A stretch of 64,000 nucleotides of DNA from Bacteriovoracaceae bacterium (GTDB taxonomy: Bacteria > Bdellovibrionota > Bacteriovoracia > Bacteriovoracales > Bacteriovoracaceae): the NCBI GenBank assembly GCA_028378565.1, contig JAONMX010000002.1:72966-136965 (forward strand), read 5' to 3'. Within the stretch, counting starts at the first letter, position 1, and each line of letters opens with the position of its first letter. Shown here in pieces: positions 44,560-53,729 of the stretch. The notes beneath the pieces were generated by a model. The model saw only the letters and a list, made by a program, of their open reading frames with translations. It did not search any database and was not told the origin of the DNA. The translations under genes and the position numbers were made by a program.

Positions 44560-45804
44560 ATGCTAGGAATGATTTTACTTGAGTTTAATGACCCGGACCG
44601 TAAAACCTTTAAAGTACGCTTATCTGCCACGAGAAAAGAGTTGGGGGATGACTTACATTTATTTTTAAATCCCCATTTTCCCAAAACATCTTACTCACTA
44701 TATAGACTGAGTGCGTATGATGCGTCGGGCTGTAGGCTCTTTCATGAAAGAGTCTCTGATCATGAATTTAAAATTAGTTGGAATCATCCGGAGTTTGAAT
44801 CTAAGAATAAATCCTTCTCAATTGAGTATGAGTTTATGGTCAAGCAAAGTGAGTTTAAGAAGTTCATTAGTTCCTACGATGATCATTCACTTTTACTATG
44901 TCTTAATGAATTTGTTTTTAAATTTGATCAAAAAGCTATTCTGCCCACTAAGGCAGATGGGCATCCAATATCAAATGACTCGATGGAGTGGTTACTTGAA
45001 ATGAGGTTACCGCCTTTAGTTTCAAAGCTTCATACTCTTTTTAAAGATGTCTCAAAAGAAAGAGAGAAGTTTTATTATGAATATGATGATGAAAATCCTT
45101 TTATTTTAATTGGGGATTATGAAAGTGATGGTTTTGCTATTGATAAGGCAAAATTCTATATGAATCACATTCATTTACAGAACGGAGAGCATCACGCTCA
45201 AATGAAGAAGCTATTAAAATCAAGTATAAGCTTTGTTTTTGAACAGTTTGAAAAAGCCCAACTTACTCATCTTGATAAATTCTTTCATATTATATTGAAC
45301 GAAGCAGAAACAAACTATGTGAGCTATCTTAACGACACTCTTATTATCAACTATCAAGCTGAAGACTTTGATGGAGAAGAGACAACAATTTTAAATATTA
45401 AAACGATGGAATTTGTTCTTGATAAAATTATCAACTTCAAAAAAGAAGATAATTGGTTAAAAGAGGGATTGGCCCAATACTTTAGTTATAAAGAAAACAA
45501 AGTCGATATACAGAAAAAGTCAGTAGAGTTTAAAAAAGAAATTAATGATCATGATAATTTTCGTTTGAAAACAAAGTCACTTGTGATGGATTCTATAGAA
45601 AAAGATTTAAGGCCGAGTTCTTTGATGTTAAGTGAACTTGCTCAACATGAGTTTTTAAAAATAGCTTCTTTATTTGAAATATTGGAATCAGAAAAGGTAC
45701 CCTTTAGTTCATTTATTGAGCAGTATTCTCAATCAAACTTTAACTCCCCAAAGATAAAAGAGTGGTATGAGAACGCCGAATTTATTGAAGATTACTATTC
45801 ATAG
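44560..45804 (+). CDS. M1-peptidase-like protein without zinc site
   Basis: A 414-residue cytosolic protein. The segment NWLKEGLAQYFSY (about residue 297-309) resembles the WLNEGFA block of M1 aminopeptidases. The HExxH zinc motif that should lie 19 residues before that glutamate is absent. The corresponding region reads TMEFVLDKI. The first 150 residues are beta-rich, like an M1 N-terminal domain. If the relation is real, this is an inactive pseudo-peptidase. ATG with AGGA 6 bases upstream. The likeness is weak and other folds are possible. Confidence 0.6.
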   Translation: MLGMILLEFNDPDRKTFKVRLSATRKELGDDLHLFLNPHFPKTSYSLYRLSAYDASGCRLFHERVSDHEFKISWNHPEFESKNKSFSIEYEFMVKQSEFKKFISSYDDHSLLLCLNEFVFKFDQKAILPTKADGHPISNDSMEWLLEMRLPPLVSKLHTLFKDVSKEREKFYYEYDDENPFILIGDYESDGFAIDKAKFYMNHIHLQNGEHHAQMKKLLKSSISFVFEQFEKAQLTHLDKFFHIILNEAETNYVSYLNDTLIINYQAEDFDGEETTILNIKTMEFVLDKIINFKKEDNWLKEGLAQYFSYKENKVDIQKKSVEFKKEINDHDNFRLKTKSLVMDSIEKDLRPSSLMLSELAQHEFLKIASLFEILESEKVPFSSFIEQYSQSNFNSPKIKEWYENAEFIEDYYS

Positions 45805-45900
45805 CTCGTAACTGCTTAATTTTACGTATCTTTTAAAGAAATTCAAATACTTGTCGATAAGTTCTCTAGATAGGAGTGCTATATCGAAAAAGAGTATTTG

Positions 45901-47307
45901 ATGAGATTGGCCGATGAAAGAATTAGGCCACAATCATTTGAAGAATTAAAAACATTATTAGAAATGGGTGTGCTCAACCCATATGAATTCGTATATTCTA
46001 TCGAGTACAAAGAATGGATTCAACCTGCTTTTGAAAACTCATTTCAATCCCTAGGGCCATTTACCTCAACAGATGAAGAATTTGCAAAGCCTAACTTTCA
46101 TCCTCCTATATTTTTCCCCTCAAAAGAGATCACCATTGATGAATCAGAGTGGAAAGAAATTAATGAAAGGATAGAAAATCAAGAATTAATGATTGCTCAG
46201 CTACAGGCCAACTCTTCAGAGATGGAAGCAGAAAATTACGAATCTCAAATTGAACAACTTGAAAGTATTGTTGTTGAATTGAGAGAAGAGTTGTCTCAGT
46301 CACGAGATGAAAATGATGAGCTCTTAATTAAAGTGAAATCACTAGAGATGTATCAAGAAGACACAGGGTTTCAAAATATAGAAGTCAATCAACTGAAAGA
46401 AGAGAATGAGAGTTTAAAGTTACAGCTTGATCAATTTAAAAGAAAGAATGAAACTGCTGTAGATGAAAATAAGAAACTCGCAGAAAAAATAAAAGAACTT
46501 GGAACTCGTACCAAGGAACATGTCACTAAAATTTCTAAGTATCAAAAAGTATATCAGAAAGAAAAAAAGCAAAATCATCTTCTTAAAAAGAATGTTCAAA
46601 AGCTAAATAAAGGTCTTGAGGTTTTAAAATCCAAAGAGAAAGAAAGTCAGATCGCTTTAAAAGATTTAGAAAAGTTTAAACAAATTCAACAGAGGAAAGA
46701 AGAGGAAGAACTGATTCGTCTTATTGGCGACTCTTACGAGGTTTCAAACGAGCCAATGTGGTACATTGAGATGGATGATGAAGTTAAAGGTCCTTTTAAG
46801 TTTGAAGATATGAAGGCCTTCAAAAAGTGGGATAAGGTTGGCTTTGATACAAATGTTAAAAAGAAAGGTGATAAAAGCTTCACACCTTACAAAGATAATT
46901 ACGAGTTGACGACTGATGTAGTTGAAAAAGAAATAACTAAAGATGGAGTCAAATCTAAAAGATATTTTATTAAAAGAGATAATTTTCGAGCTCCATTTTA
47001 CGAAGTCGGAACTTTAGAGATTGATGGACACGAATTCAAAGGTCATTGTACGAGTATCTCAGTTGGTGGCTGCTTTTTTGAAATACCGAAACTAGACCTT
47101 TCTCAAATGAAGTTGGGTGCTCAGGCAGTGTTAAAGCTTAAAGCTGGAACTTTATCAGAAGAAATTATAGCTCCCGTACTCATTAAAAATATCTCTGATT
47201 CTCGGCCTAAAGGGCTCGGGATGCAGTTTCAAGGTTTGGCCAACAGAGAAAGAGCCGTTATTCTAAAGTTCGTTGATCATTTCCTTAATACAAATAAAGC
47301 AGCCTAG
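45901..47307 (+). CDS. GYF_2 / coiled-coil / PilZ domain protein, probable c-di-GMP effector
   Basis: A cytosolic protein of 468 residues. Residues 1-45 look like a GYF_2 domain (RPQSFEELKTLLEMGVLNPYEF). A long coiled coil runs from about 75 to 270. A second GYF_2-like domain is at about 280-335 (WYIEMDDEVKGPFKFEDMKAF). A PilZ domain follows with RDNFRAP (RxxxR) and SISVGG, the motif that binds c-di-GMP. The start is unclear: the TTG at 45898 and ATG at 45901 have no good ribosome-binding site, while AGGAG at 45872-45876 points to an ATC at 45883 that would add IEKEYL, a natural beginning for GYF_2 proteins. Likely role: c-di-GMP-regulated protein interaction. Confidence 0.8.
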   Translation: MRLADERIRPQSFEELKTLLEMGVLNPYEFVYSIEYKEWIQPAFENSFQSLGPFTSTDEEFAKPNFHPPIFFPSKEITIDESEWKEINERIENQELMIAQLQANSSEMEAENYESQIEQLESIVVELREELSQSRDENDELLIKVKSLEMYQEDTGFQNIEVNQLKEENESLKLQLDQFKRKNETAVDENKKLAEKIKELGTRTKEHVTKISKYQKVYQKEKKQNHLLKKNVQKLNKGLEVLKSKEKESQIALKDLEKFKQIQQRKEEEELIRLIGDSYEVSNEPMWYIEMDDEVKGPFKFEDMKAFKKWDKVGFDTNVKKKGDKSFTPYKDNYELTTDVVEKEITKDGVKSKRYFIKRDNFRAPFYEVGTLEIDGHEFKGHCTSISVGGCFFEIPKLDLSQMKLGAQAVLKLKAGTLSEEIIAPVLIKNISDSRPKGLGMQFQGLANRERAVILKFVDHFLNTNKAA

Positions 47308-47394
47308 CTAACTATTCATAATTATTCACTTTATTTAATGAATGAATCCAATTTTTAATTGCCACATGCAATAAATTTATGTATAAGTCTCGCC

Positions 47395-47964
47395 ATGAGA
47401 AAAAAGAATTTAATTAAAATTGGAACATTGGTGATTATATTTTTCAATATGTTACCAACTTTCTCAATGGAAGCTCATATTCCGTGGCTCTCTGTAAGAG
47501 GTGAGACGGCTCAAGAGTCTTTTATCAATATTGTGGCGAGCCTAAAATCTAATAACAGTGATTCAGAATCATGTTTTGTTAAGATTCAATATAGAGGTGC
47601 CAATAAGAAACATCCTCATTTTTACTCTGTAAGCACTTACACTTATGCTGACACTCAAGGTTCTTACTCACTTGATATGAATTTAGATTTTAGACTGGAA
47701 AAAGCTGTTGAAAGATCAATTATTAATAACAAGATTAAACTTCCTGAAGGAATGTCTATTCAAGAGTATGTTAACTTTTGTGATTTTCGAATTACCGGTT
47801 TAAATTTCTGGATTGGTGATACAAACCTTATTCTAAGATCTTCAAGACATTACAATGTTAAAACGATCTTCAAGCTTGAAGAAGGAACTACACATACTTC
47901 TGATTACTCTTTTAATTTAGAACGAGATCTTATTTCACTAGAGATTTCAACGTTTGAGAAGTAA
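47395..47964 (+). CDS. Secreted protein of unknown function
   Basis: A 189-residue protein from the ATG at 47395. The signal peptide (MRKKNLIKIGTLVIIFFNMLPTFSMEA) fits; the track's TTG at 47359 adds an unneeded 12 residues. The mature part is beta-rich with two cysteines (SESCFVKI and NFCDFRI), probably disulfide-bonded. No family recognised. It converges with the phosphopantetheinyl transferase gene, overlapping by 35 bases. Confidence 0.68.
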   Translation: MRKKNLIKIGTLVIIFFNMLPTFSMEAHIPWLSVRGETAQESFINIVASLKSNNSDSESCFVKIQYRGANKKHPHFYSVSTYTYADTQGSYSLDMNLDFRLEKAVERSIINNKIKLPEGMSIQEYVNFCDFRITGLNFWIGDTNLILRSSRHYNVKTIFKLEEGTTHTSDYSFNLERDLISLEISTFEK

Positions 47965-48574
47965 TTTTAGAAGAAATGATATAGTGATCCTCTAGACCTT
48001 CTTTTTTTATTTCTGACCACTCACCAAGAACTTCATGCTGACTAAAGACTCCGAATTTGTTTTCTTTAATCCAAATATCACTTAAGACAAAGGGCTTTTC
48101 ACCTTTAATAAATGGAAATAAGCACTTAAAACAACTTTCTTTTATACTCCATAGATAATTATCAACATCCTCTTTTCTTATCCAAGAAGGAGGGCTGTCT
48201 GTTGGATGGACGAAGTATTTTCTCGAAGCTGCTTGAATATTTCGATTCTTCATTTCAATATCTAACCCAACATTGAGAAAGAGGTTTTTTTCAGTGAGGT
48301 AGCAGGCAATTGCATTTTTAGAATGACTGAGAGAACAGACAATACTTGGAAACGATTTGAGATAATGAAAGTTTTCCTGCTCGAGTTGCATAATGTCAAT
48401 CTCAGTAGTTTTTTCAAAGCTCGATAGACAAGAGTTTATTAATTTTCTACCGGCTAACCACTGCTTTGCTCTAGAGTCGTTAAAGTCAGGGTAATGGGCC
48501 TTAACTTTTAGTATCTCAGACTCATTAAAGTCTATATCTTTTAAAGCTAAAAATTTAAATATTTCATTTTTCAC
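47930..48574 (-). CDS. Sfp-type 4'-phosphopantetheinyl transferase
   Basis: Transfers the phosphopantetheine arm from CoA to acyl-carrier proteins. Motifs: CSLSHSKNAIACYL (the SH-S segment), VGLDIEMKNRN (the magnesium-binding GIDIE type), and WSIKESCFKCLFPF (W-x-x-KE-x-x-x-K). At 214 residues it matches the Sfp/EntD-like group and not the shorter AcpS. No polyketide or peptide synthase gene is near, so the probable substrate is the fatty-acid carrier protein. The magnesium and CoA-binding residues are in place. Confidence 0.9.
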   Translation of the reverse strand: MKNEIFKFLALKDIDFNESEILKVKAHYPDFNDSRAKQWLAGRKLINSCLSSFEKTTEIDIMQLEQENFHYLKSFPSIVCSLSHSKNAIACYLTEKNLFLNVGLDIEMKNRNIQAASRKYFVHPTDSPPSWIRKEDVDNYLWSIKESCFKCLFPFIKGEKPFVLSDIWIKENKFGVFSQHEVLGEWSEIKKEGLEDHYIISSKITSQTLKSLVK

Positions 48575-48644
48575 ATCTTAGGTATTGCTCAAACGTATGA
48601 TTTTTGCAATAACGTTATATGTTAATTTTTAAAGTGGAGATGTG

Positions 48645-48791
48645 ATGTTACCTCATGAAGCTCAGGCACTTATGGCCAAGGTTATGTTTTTCTTTTTTGC
48701 TGTTTCTCTTCTTCTGCTTGGAAAAGTTAGAGCACAGGAAGTGCAGGCACAGACTTCAAAAATAGCAATTTCGAAAAATCAGAACTATTAG
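48645..48791 (+). CDS. Small protein with hydrophobic segment, not in the ORF track
   Basis: A 48-residue reading frame starting ATG at 48645 with GGAG 5 bases upstream and ending TAG at 48789. It has a hydrophobic stretch (VMFFFFAVSLLLLG) at about residues 14-27, and a short polar tail. It could be a signal-peptide-borne or membrane-anchored small protein. It lies between the phosphopantetheinyl transferase and glnN. Evidence is the clean start context and the hydrophobic segment, with no family known. Confidence 0.5.
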   Translation: MLPHEAQALMAKVMFFFFAVSLLLLGKVRAQEVQAQTSKIAISKNQNY

Positions 48792-48851
48792 ATTAAGCTA
48801 ATGTGAAGCATTAGTTAAAATAATAGACATATCGAGAAGACAATCTTAAAA

Positions 48852-48898
48852 TTCAATTGTTAATGGACCATTGACCAAACTTGGTCAAATTGAAGGAG
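48852..48898 (+). promoter_or_regulatory. Nested inverted repeats in the glnN leader
   Basis: A perfect 8-base dyad TTGACCAA-AC-TTGGTCAA occupies 48871-48888, ending just before the ribosome-binding site GAAGGAG (48892-48898). An outer pair, TTCAATT (48852-48858) and AATTGAA (48888-48894), overlaps the dyad end and covers the first bases of the ribosome-binding site. A smaller AATGG-A-CCATT lies between. This could be an operator, or an RNA structure that hides the ribosome-binding site. Confidence 0.5.
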
Positions 48899-48905
48899 CA
48901 ATTGG

Positions 48906-51092
48906 ATGTCTTTGAATACAAGCTTAAACAAATCACGTGTTAACGCAACGAGTAGACCTGAGCGATCGATAGAGTTTCCTATGGATATTAACGGTAAGCC
49001 TCTTAAGGTAAGCCAGTTCTATGGTGAAAATACTTTTGATTTCTTAACAGCTAATGAAATTCCTGAAGCGGTTAAAAAAGAATTAAAGGCCGTCTCAACT
49101 TCAAAGAAGAAATTATCTAAAGAACATGCTGAAATTGTGGCCAATGCAGTAGTAGAGTGGGCAACTTCTCGAGGGGCTACTCACTTTTGTCACTGGTTTC
49201 AACCACTAACTGGCTCTACGGCCGAAAAGCATGATGCATTCTTTTCTTTAAGAAATGGAGAGGCGATTGAATACTTATCTGCTTCACAATTAATGCAAGG
49301 TGAACCAGATGCTTCCTCTTTTCCTAATGGCGGCTCCAGAACGACTTTTGAGGCCAGAGGTTATACTTCTTGGGACCTAACGAGCCCGATGTTTCTACTA
49401 GAAAACAACAATGGGAAAACACTCTTTATTCCTACTGCTTTTGTTTCTTACACAGGACAAGCATTAGATATTAAAACGCCACTTCTACGATCAGAAATTC
49501 AAATAAATGAAGCGGCCCTTAGGTTTTTAAATGCCATTGATGTAAAAGCAAATTACGTAAAAAGCTCTTGTGGTACAGAACAAGAGTATTTTCTTATCGA
49601 TAAAGACTTTTATTACTCAAGACCTGATTTAGTGATGACTGGTAGAACTCTTTTTGGATCTCTCTCTGCTAAAAACCAACAATTAGATGATCACTACTTT
49701 GGTGATATTGACGATAGGGTTTTATCTTTCATGCAAGAGTTTGATTTAGAATTATATAAGCTAGGTATTCCTGCTAAAACAAGACATAACGAAGTGGCCC
49801 CAGGGCAATATGAAATGGCACCTATTTACTCTGATAGTAATATATCAGCAGATAATAACCAGCTTGTTATGGCAACGATTAAGAAAGTTGCAGTTAAGCA
49901 TAACTTTGTCGCTCTCATGCATGAGAAACCGTTCGCAGGAGTTAATGGTTCGGGGAAACATTTAAACTGGTCACTAGGAACAGATCAAGGTTTAAATATG
50001 TTAGAGCCTGGAAATGAGCCTCATTCAAATTCGCGCTTTCTTGCAGTTGTGGCCTGTGTTTCAGAAGCAATTTTTAGACATGGCGGAATGATTAGAGCTT
50101 CAATCGCTTCTGCTTCTAATGATCATAGACTAGGTGCAAATGAAGCACCACCAAGTATAATTTCAGTTTATCTTGGAGATACTCTTGAAAGAATTTTCAA
50201 GTCTATTAAAGATGGGAAGACATTCAATCCTACCGATGATCTTGATATGGATATGGGAACTCAGCAATTGGTTCAACTTGCTAGAGATAATACTGATAGA
50301 AATAGAACATCACCATTTGCATTTACTGGTAATAAGTTTGAGTTAAGAGCGTGCGGTTCTTCCGCAGCGATTGGTCTTCCGCTTAGTATTTTAAATGCAG
50401 CGGTAGCAGAAGTTCTTAATGAGTCAGCATCATTTTTAGAGTCTGAAATTTCAGGAGGAGCTTCTGTTGAAAAGGCCTTAATGTCATTAACTAAAAAATG
50501 GGTTGATAGTTCTTATAATATTATTTTTAATGGCGATGGTTACTCTCAAGAATGGGTGACTGAAGCGGAAAAAAGAGGACTACCAAACTTTAGAACAACT
50601 CCTGATGCACTACCTGCACTTGTTGATGAAAAGCTAAATGCTTTCTTAACAAAGACAGGTGTTTTCACAAAGGACGAGTTAGAGACACGGTTTAATGTTC
50701 TAACGGAAAGATATATTACTTTACGTGAGATTGAATTTGATACACTCGTGACAATGATTCATCAGCATGTTTTACCAAGTGTTATTGACTACAAAGTAAA
50801 ACTTAGTGAAGTCATTAAAAACCAAAAAGATTCAGGTTTTGAAAGTTCTGTTGAAAAAGAACTTTATAAGAGAATAAATTTCTCTACAGAAACTCTTTAT
50901 GCAAGAGTTGATAATATGAGAAATTCTTTAAAGTCATTACCTGAAGACGAGCTAAAAAAAGCAAAAGTAATTGCAGGTACACTTCTACCTCTTAGTGAAG
51001 AAATAGCTCAGTACTGTAATGAACTTGAGGAAATGATTCCAGACGATCAATGGACACTTCCAAAGTATTACGACATGCTCTTTTTAAGATAA
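48906..51092 (+). CDS. glnN: Glutamine synthetase type III
   Basis: Makes glutamine from glutamate, ammonia and ATP. The 728 residues and the segments ATHFCHWFQPLTGSTAEKHD, CGTEQEYFLIDKDF, RHNEVAPGQYEMAP and GVNGSGKHLNWSLG are diagnostic of GSIII, a dodecamer group distinct from GSI. All four metal and substrate loops are intact. GSIII is not regulated by adenylylation. The dyad leader is the only regulatory sign. A strong terminator lies 26 bases after the stop. Confidence 0.95.
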   Translation: MSLNTSLNKSRVNATSRPERSIEFPMDINGKPLKVSQFYGENTFDFLTANEIPEAVKKELKAVSTSKKKLSKEHAEIVANAVVEWATSRGATHFCHWFQPLTGSTAEKHDAFFSLRNGEAIEYLSASQLMQGEPDASSFPNGGSRTTFEARGYTSWDLTSPMFLLENNNGKTLFIPTAFVSYTGQALDIKTPLLRSEIQINEAALRFLNAIDVKANYVKSSCGTEQEYFLIDKDFYYSRPDLVMTGRTLFGSLSAKNQQLDDHYFGDIDDRVLSFMQEFDLELYKLGIPAKTRHNEVAPGQYEMAPIYSDSNISADNNQLVMATIKKVAVKHNFVALMHEKPFAGVNGSGKHLNWSLGTDQGLNMLEPGNEPHSNSRFLAVVACVSEAIFRHGGMIRASIASASNDHRLGANEAPPSIISVYLGDTLERIFKSIKDGKTFNPTDDLDMDMGTQQLVQLARDNTDRNRTSPFAFTGNKFELRACGSSAAIGLPLSILNAAVAEVLNESASFLESEISGGASVEKALMSLTKKWVDSSYNIIFNGDGYSQEWVTEAEKRGLPNFRTTPDALPALVDEKLNAFLTKTGVFTKDELETRFNVLTERYITLREIEFDTLVTMIHQHVLPSVIDYKVKLSEVIKNQKDSGFESSVEKELYKRINFSTETLYARVDNMRNSLKSLPEDELKKAKVIAGTLLPLSEEIAQYCNELEEMIPDDQWTLPKYYDMLFLR

Positions 51093-51117
51093 TCAAAAGA
51101 ATACTTTTAATAGGAAG

Positions 51118-51144
51118 GGCCCTCTTTTTAGAGGGCCTTTTTTT
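51118..51144 (+). terminator. Intrinsic terminator after glnN
   Basis: GGCCCTC-TTTTTA-GAGGGCC is a perfect 7-base stem followed by seven T. It sits one base from the stop of the convergent methyltransferase gene and may act for both, but the T-run favours glnN. Confidence 0.85.
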
Positions 51145-51145
51145 A

Positions 51146-52384
51146 TTATTTTTTATAGGCAAGAAGGCCAACATTGCGGGGACTTAACTCTGGATCAAAA
51201 AGGGGAAATATTTCGGTATTTAAACCATTTTCTTCGAGATAAATGGCCCTATCAAGAAGAATCCATTTTTCTAACGCCCTTCCAAATTGCCAACGAATAA
51301 TATTGGCCCTAAACATTTCTTTGATTGTTTTCTGTATTTTTTCACTTTCGTAAAACGATTTAAGTTCACTAAGTGAAACATCTATTTTTATTTCATTCAA
51401 TTTCTTCTGTGCATATACTTCAAAGTTTCCTTCATAAACTCTTGGATGCTCACTTCCAACTCCTATGAATTCTAATTGGGAATGAAATTGATACATATAG
51501 ATGTGAAGGGCACAGCGATATTCTTTTACTCTTTTCTTAAGTAGAAAGCTTTCAAAGGTTTTCTCTTTATGACCTCTCGTTGCGAGAGTAAGGGAGTGTT
51601 TTGTTAATTGAATATTATTTTGAGAAAGAAGATCTTTTGCAAATTGGCTTAAGGGTATATCTATTTCGGGATCCAGCCTATTATAACAACAGCCAAAATT
51701 TAATAAGGCCTGACCATCGGTTTCAATCAATTGCTCGAAGTGTCGGTGAGCGAGAGGACCACAGGTATGAAGACCTAGTGTCAAAGTTTCCTGACAGTAT
51801 TTTGAATCATCTTTAAGGCTTTCTCCAAATGTATGTTTTTTAAAAGTTAAAACTCCAGCACCATCAGGAGCAGGGTATTTCTTTGCTCGCTTAATGCCAA
51901 GCTCTAGAAACTCTTGATTTTGATCGATGACGGTCACATCATGTCCATGATAGTAGCTAAGAATTCTTGCTAAGTGCCCTTGACCACCACCTATATCGAT
52001 AATTTTCTTTGTTTTATCTAACGATTGGTTGTGACTAATAAAGTCGACGATTCTTTGAATTTCATGTTTTTTTTTATTTTTAACTCTAAAAAAGGCCCAA
52101 CTCGGATATTTTTCTACAGTTGGTTTTACATCTATTTTTGGAAAACTTTGAATTTTATCTAGTCCATCAAAAAGCTTAATGAGATCTTGATCCTCGATAT
52201 ACTTAGTTTCTCCATTATCTATTGACCATAACTGCTGGTCATTCTTTTCTAGTAACTCAGAAATCCATTCTTGTGGAAACGGTTCAATATGATTTGGATA
52301 GCTGAATACCACCTCTTTTGCCCACATCTTCTTGTAGGGAACCAAATATTGAATAAGTTCATTAAATTGCTTTCGATAATCCAT
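51146..52384 (-). CDS. METTL25/RRNAD1-like SAM-dependent methyltransferase
   Basis: A 412-residue class I methyltransferase. The SAM motif is IIDIGGGQGHLARILSYY (about residue 138-155). The segment LGLHTCGPLAHRHFE followed by LNFGCCYNRL matches the HTCG and GCCY motifs of the Methyltransf_32 group (METTL25/RRNAD1), which I know mainly from eukaryotes. The substrate is unknown. The flanking N-terminal 120 residues look helical and may bind it. The gene is divergent from murD. Confidence 0.82.
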   Translation of the reverse strand: MDYRKQFNELIQYLVPYKKMWAKEVVFSYPNHIEPFPQEWISELLEKNDQQLWSIDNGETKYIEDQDLIKLFDGLDKIQSFPKIDVKPTVEKYPSWAFFRVKNKKKHEIQRIVDFISHNQSLDKTKKIIDIGGGQGHLARILSYYHGHDVTVIDQNQEFLELGIKRAKKYPAPDGAGVLTFKKHTFGESLKDDSKYCQETLTLGLHTCGPLAHRHFEQLIETDGQALLNFGCCYNRLDPEIDIPLSQFAKDLLSQNNIQLTKHSLTLATRGHKEKTFESFLLKKRVKEYRCALHIYMYQFHSQLEFIGVGSEHPRVYEGNFEVYAQKKLNEIKIDVSLSELKSFYESEKIQKTIKEMFRANIIRWQFGRALEKWILLDRAIYLEENGLNTEIFPLFDPELSPRNVGLLAYKK

Positions 52385-52427
52385 AAATTCGATGTTAAAA
52401 TGTTTCTATCTTATTATAGAGGATTTT

Positions 52428-53729
52428 GTGGAATTAAAAGGTAAAAATGTTGTTATATTCGGACTTGGTATTTCTGGTAAAAGTGCACTAGAGCTTTGCT
52501 TAAGTAAGGATGCTGAGGTTACCGTCGTAAATCAAGGTGATCCCCAACAGTGGGGGCTCAAGGAGCTAAAGAGTTTAACACTACTTTCACAAGAAAAAGC
52601 TTCTTCAAGTGACTTTACTAAAGCTGATTATATTATCTTAAGCCCTGGGATTCCTCGAGAGTTGGAGCTTTTACAAGAAAGTATTGCTTTAAATATACCT
52701 GTCATTAATGAAATTGAACTGGCCCTCAGTTTTATCTCAAGAAAGATTCCTATTATCGCAGTTACTGGAACAAACGGAAAAACAACCACCGTTTCTTTGA
52801 TTGATCATGTTTTAAATGGATTAGGTTACAAGGTCTTTACTGGGGGAAATATTGGAAGGCCTCTTTGTGAATTAGTTTTAAGTGGTGAGGATGTAGAGGT
52901 TATTAATCTAGAGCTTTCTAGTTTTCAACTTGAGAGTATTTTTCAATTGTCCCCACGTGCAGGTGCTATTTTAAATATAGACGAAAATCATGGAGAGCGA
53001 TATTCAAAAGTTAGTGACTACCAAAGAGCTAAGGAAAGAATATATAGAATCATGGATAAAGATGGAATACTTGTTTTAGGTCAGTCAGATATAGAGTTTA
53101 AAGATATTGCTAAGACAAAAGAGTTCTTTGATTTAACTGATTCCACAGTAAAGAATATTTTAAAGAGATTTAATATTGATAGAGATGATTTCAAAATGAA
53201 AGGTATTCACAATATTAAAAATATTGTATCGGCCTATTTTTTAACATCTTTTCTTATAAAAAAAGGTGAGGATTTCTTTAGACTTGCTAAGGAGTTCAAA
53301 GGAGTAGAGCATCGATTAGAATTTATTTGTCAGGTAGGAGAACTTGATATTTATAACGATGCTAAGAGTACGAATTGGTTGGCCACAATGACCGCCGTCA
53401 AAAGCTTTTCAGATAAGGACGTTTTCTTAATTGTAGGTGGTAAGAGAAGAGGTGAAGGAGACATGCCTCACTCAAGTGATATTCAATTGATTAACTCCCG
53501 TTGTGAAAAAGTATTCTGCTTTGGCGAAAGTGGAAAAGAGCTAAGCTCATTATTTAAGAATTCATATTATGGTAAAGACTTAGAGGAAATCTTTAATGTC
53601 ATTGTAAATCAATGTACAAAAGGAGTGTTATTATTTTCCCCAGCTTATCCAAGTTTTGACCAATATGAAAATTATGCACAAAGAGGGGATCATTTTAAAG
53701 AACTTGTGAAAATGACATTGAAGAACTGA
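52428..53729 (+). CDS. murD: UDP-N-acetylmuramoylalanine--D-glutamate ligase
   Basis: Adds D-glutamate to UDP-MurNAc-L-Ala in peptidoglycan precursor synthesis. Rossmann start VVIFGLGISGKSALELC, ATP-binding TGTNGKTTTVSLIDH and the ligase signature DAKSTNWLAT (usually DSKATN) are present. The canonical HLDRH region reads ENHGERY, a variation at substrate loops. I prefer the GTG at 52428, with AGAGGA just upstream and a family-like start MELKGKNVVIFGLG, over the ATG at 52392. murD usually sits in the dcw cluster; here it stands alone. Confidence 0.93.
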   Translation: MELKGKNVVIFGLGISGKSALELCLSKDAEVTVVNQGDPQQWGLKELKSLTLLSQEKASSSDFTKADYIILSPGIPRELELLQESIALNIPVINEIELALSFISRKIPIIAVTGTNGKTTTVSLIDHVLNGLGYKVFTGGNIGRPLCELVLSGEDVEVINLELSSFQLESIFQLSPRAGAILNIDENHGERYSKVSDYQRAKERIYRIMDKDGILVLGQSDIEFKDIAKTKEFFDLTDSTVKNILKRFNIDRDDFKMKGIHNIKNIVSAYFLTSFLIKKGEDFFRLAKEFKGVEHRLEFICQVGELDIYNDAKSTNWLATMTAVKSFSDKDVFLIVGGKRRGEGDMPHSSDIQLINSRCEKVFCFGESGKELSSLFKNSYYGKDLEEIFNVIVNQCTKGVLLFSPAYPSFDQYENYAQRGDHFKELVKMTLKN

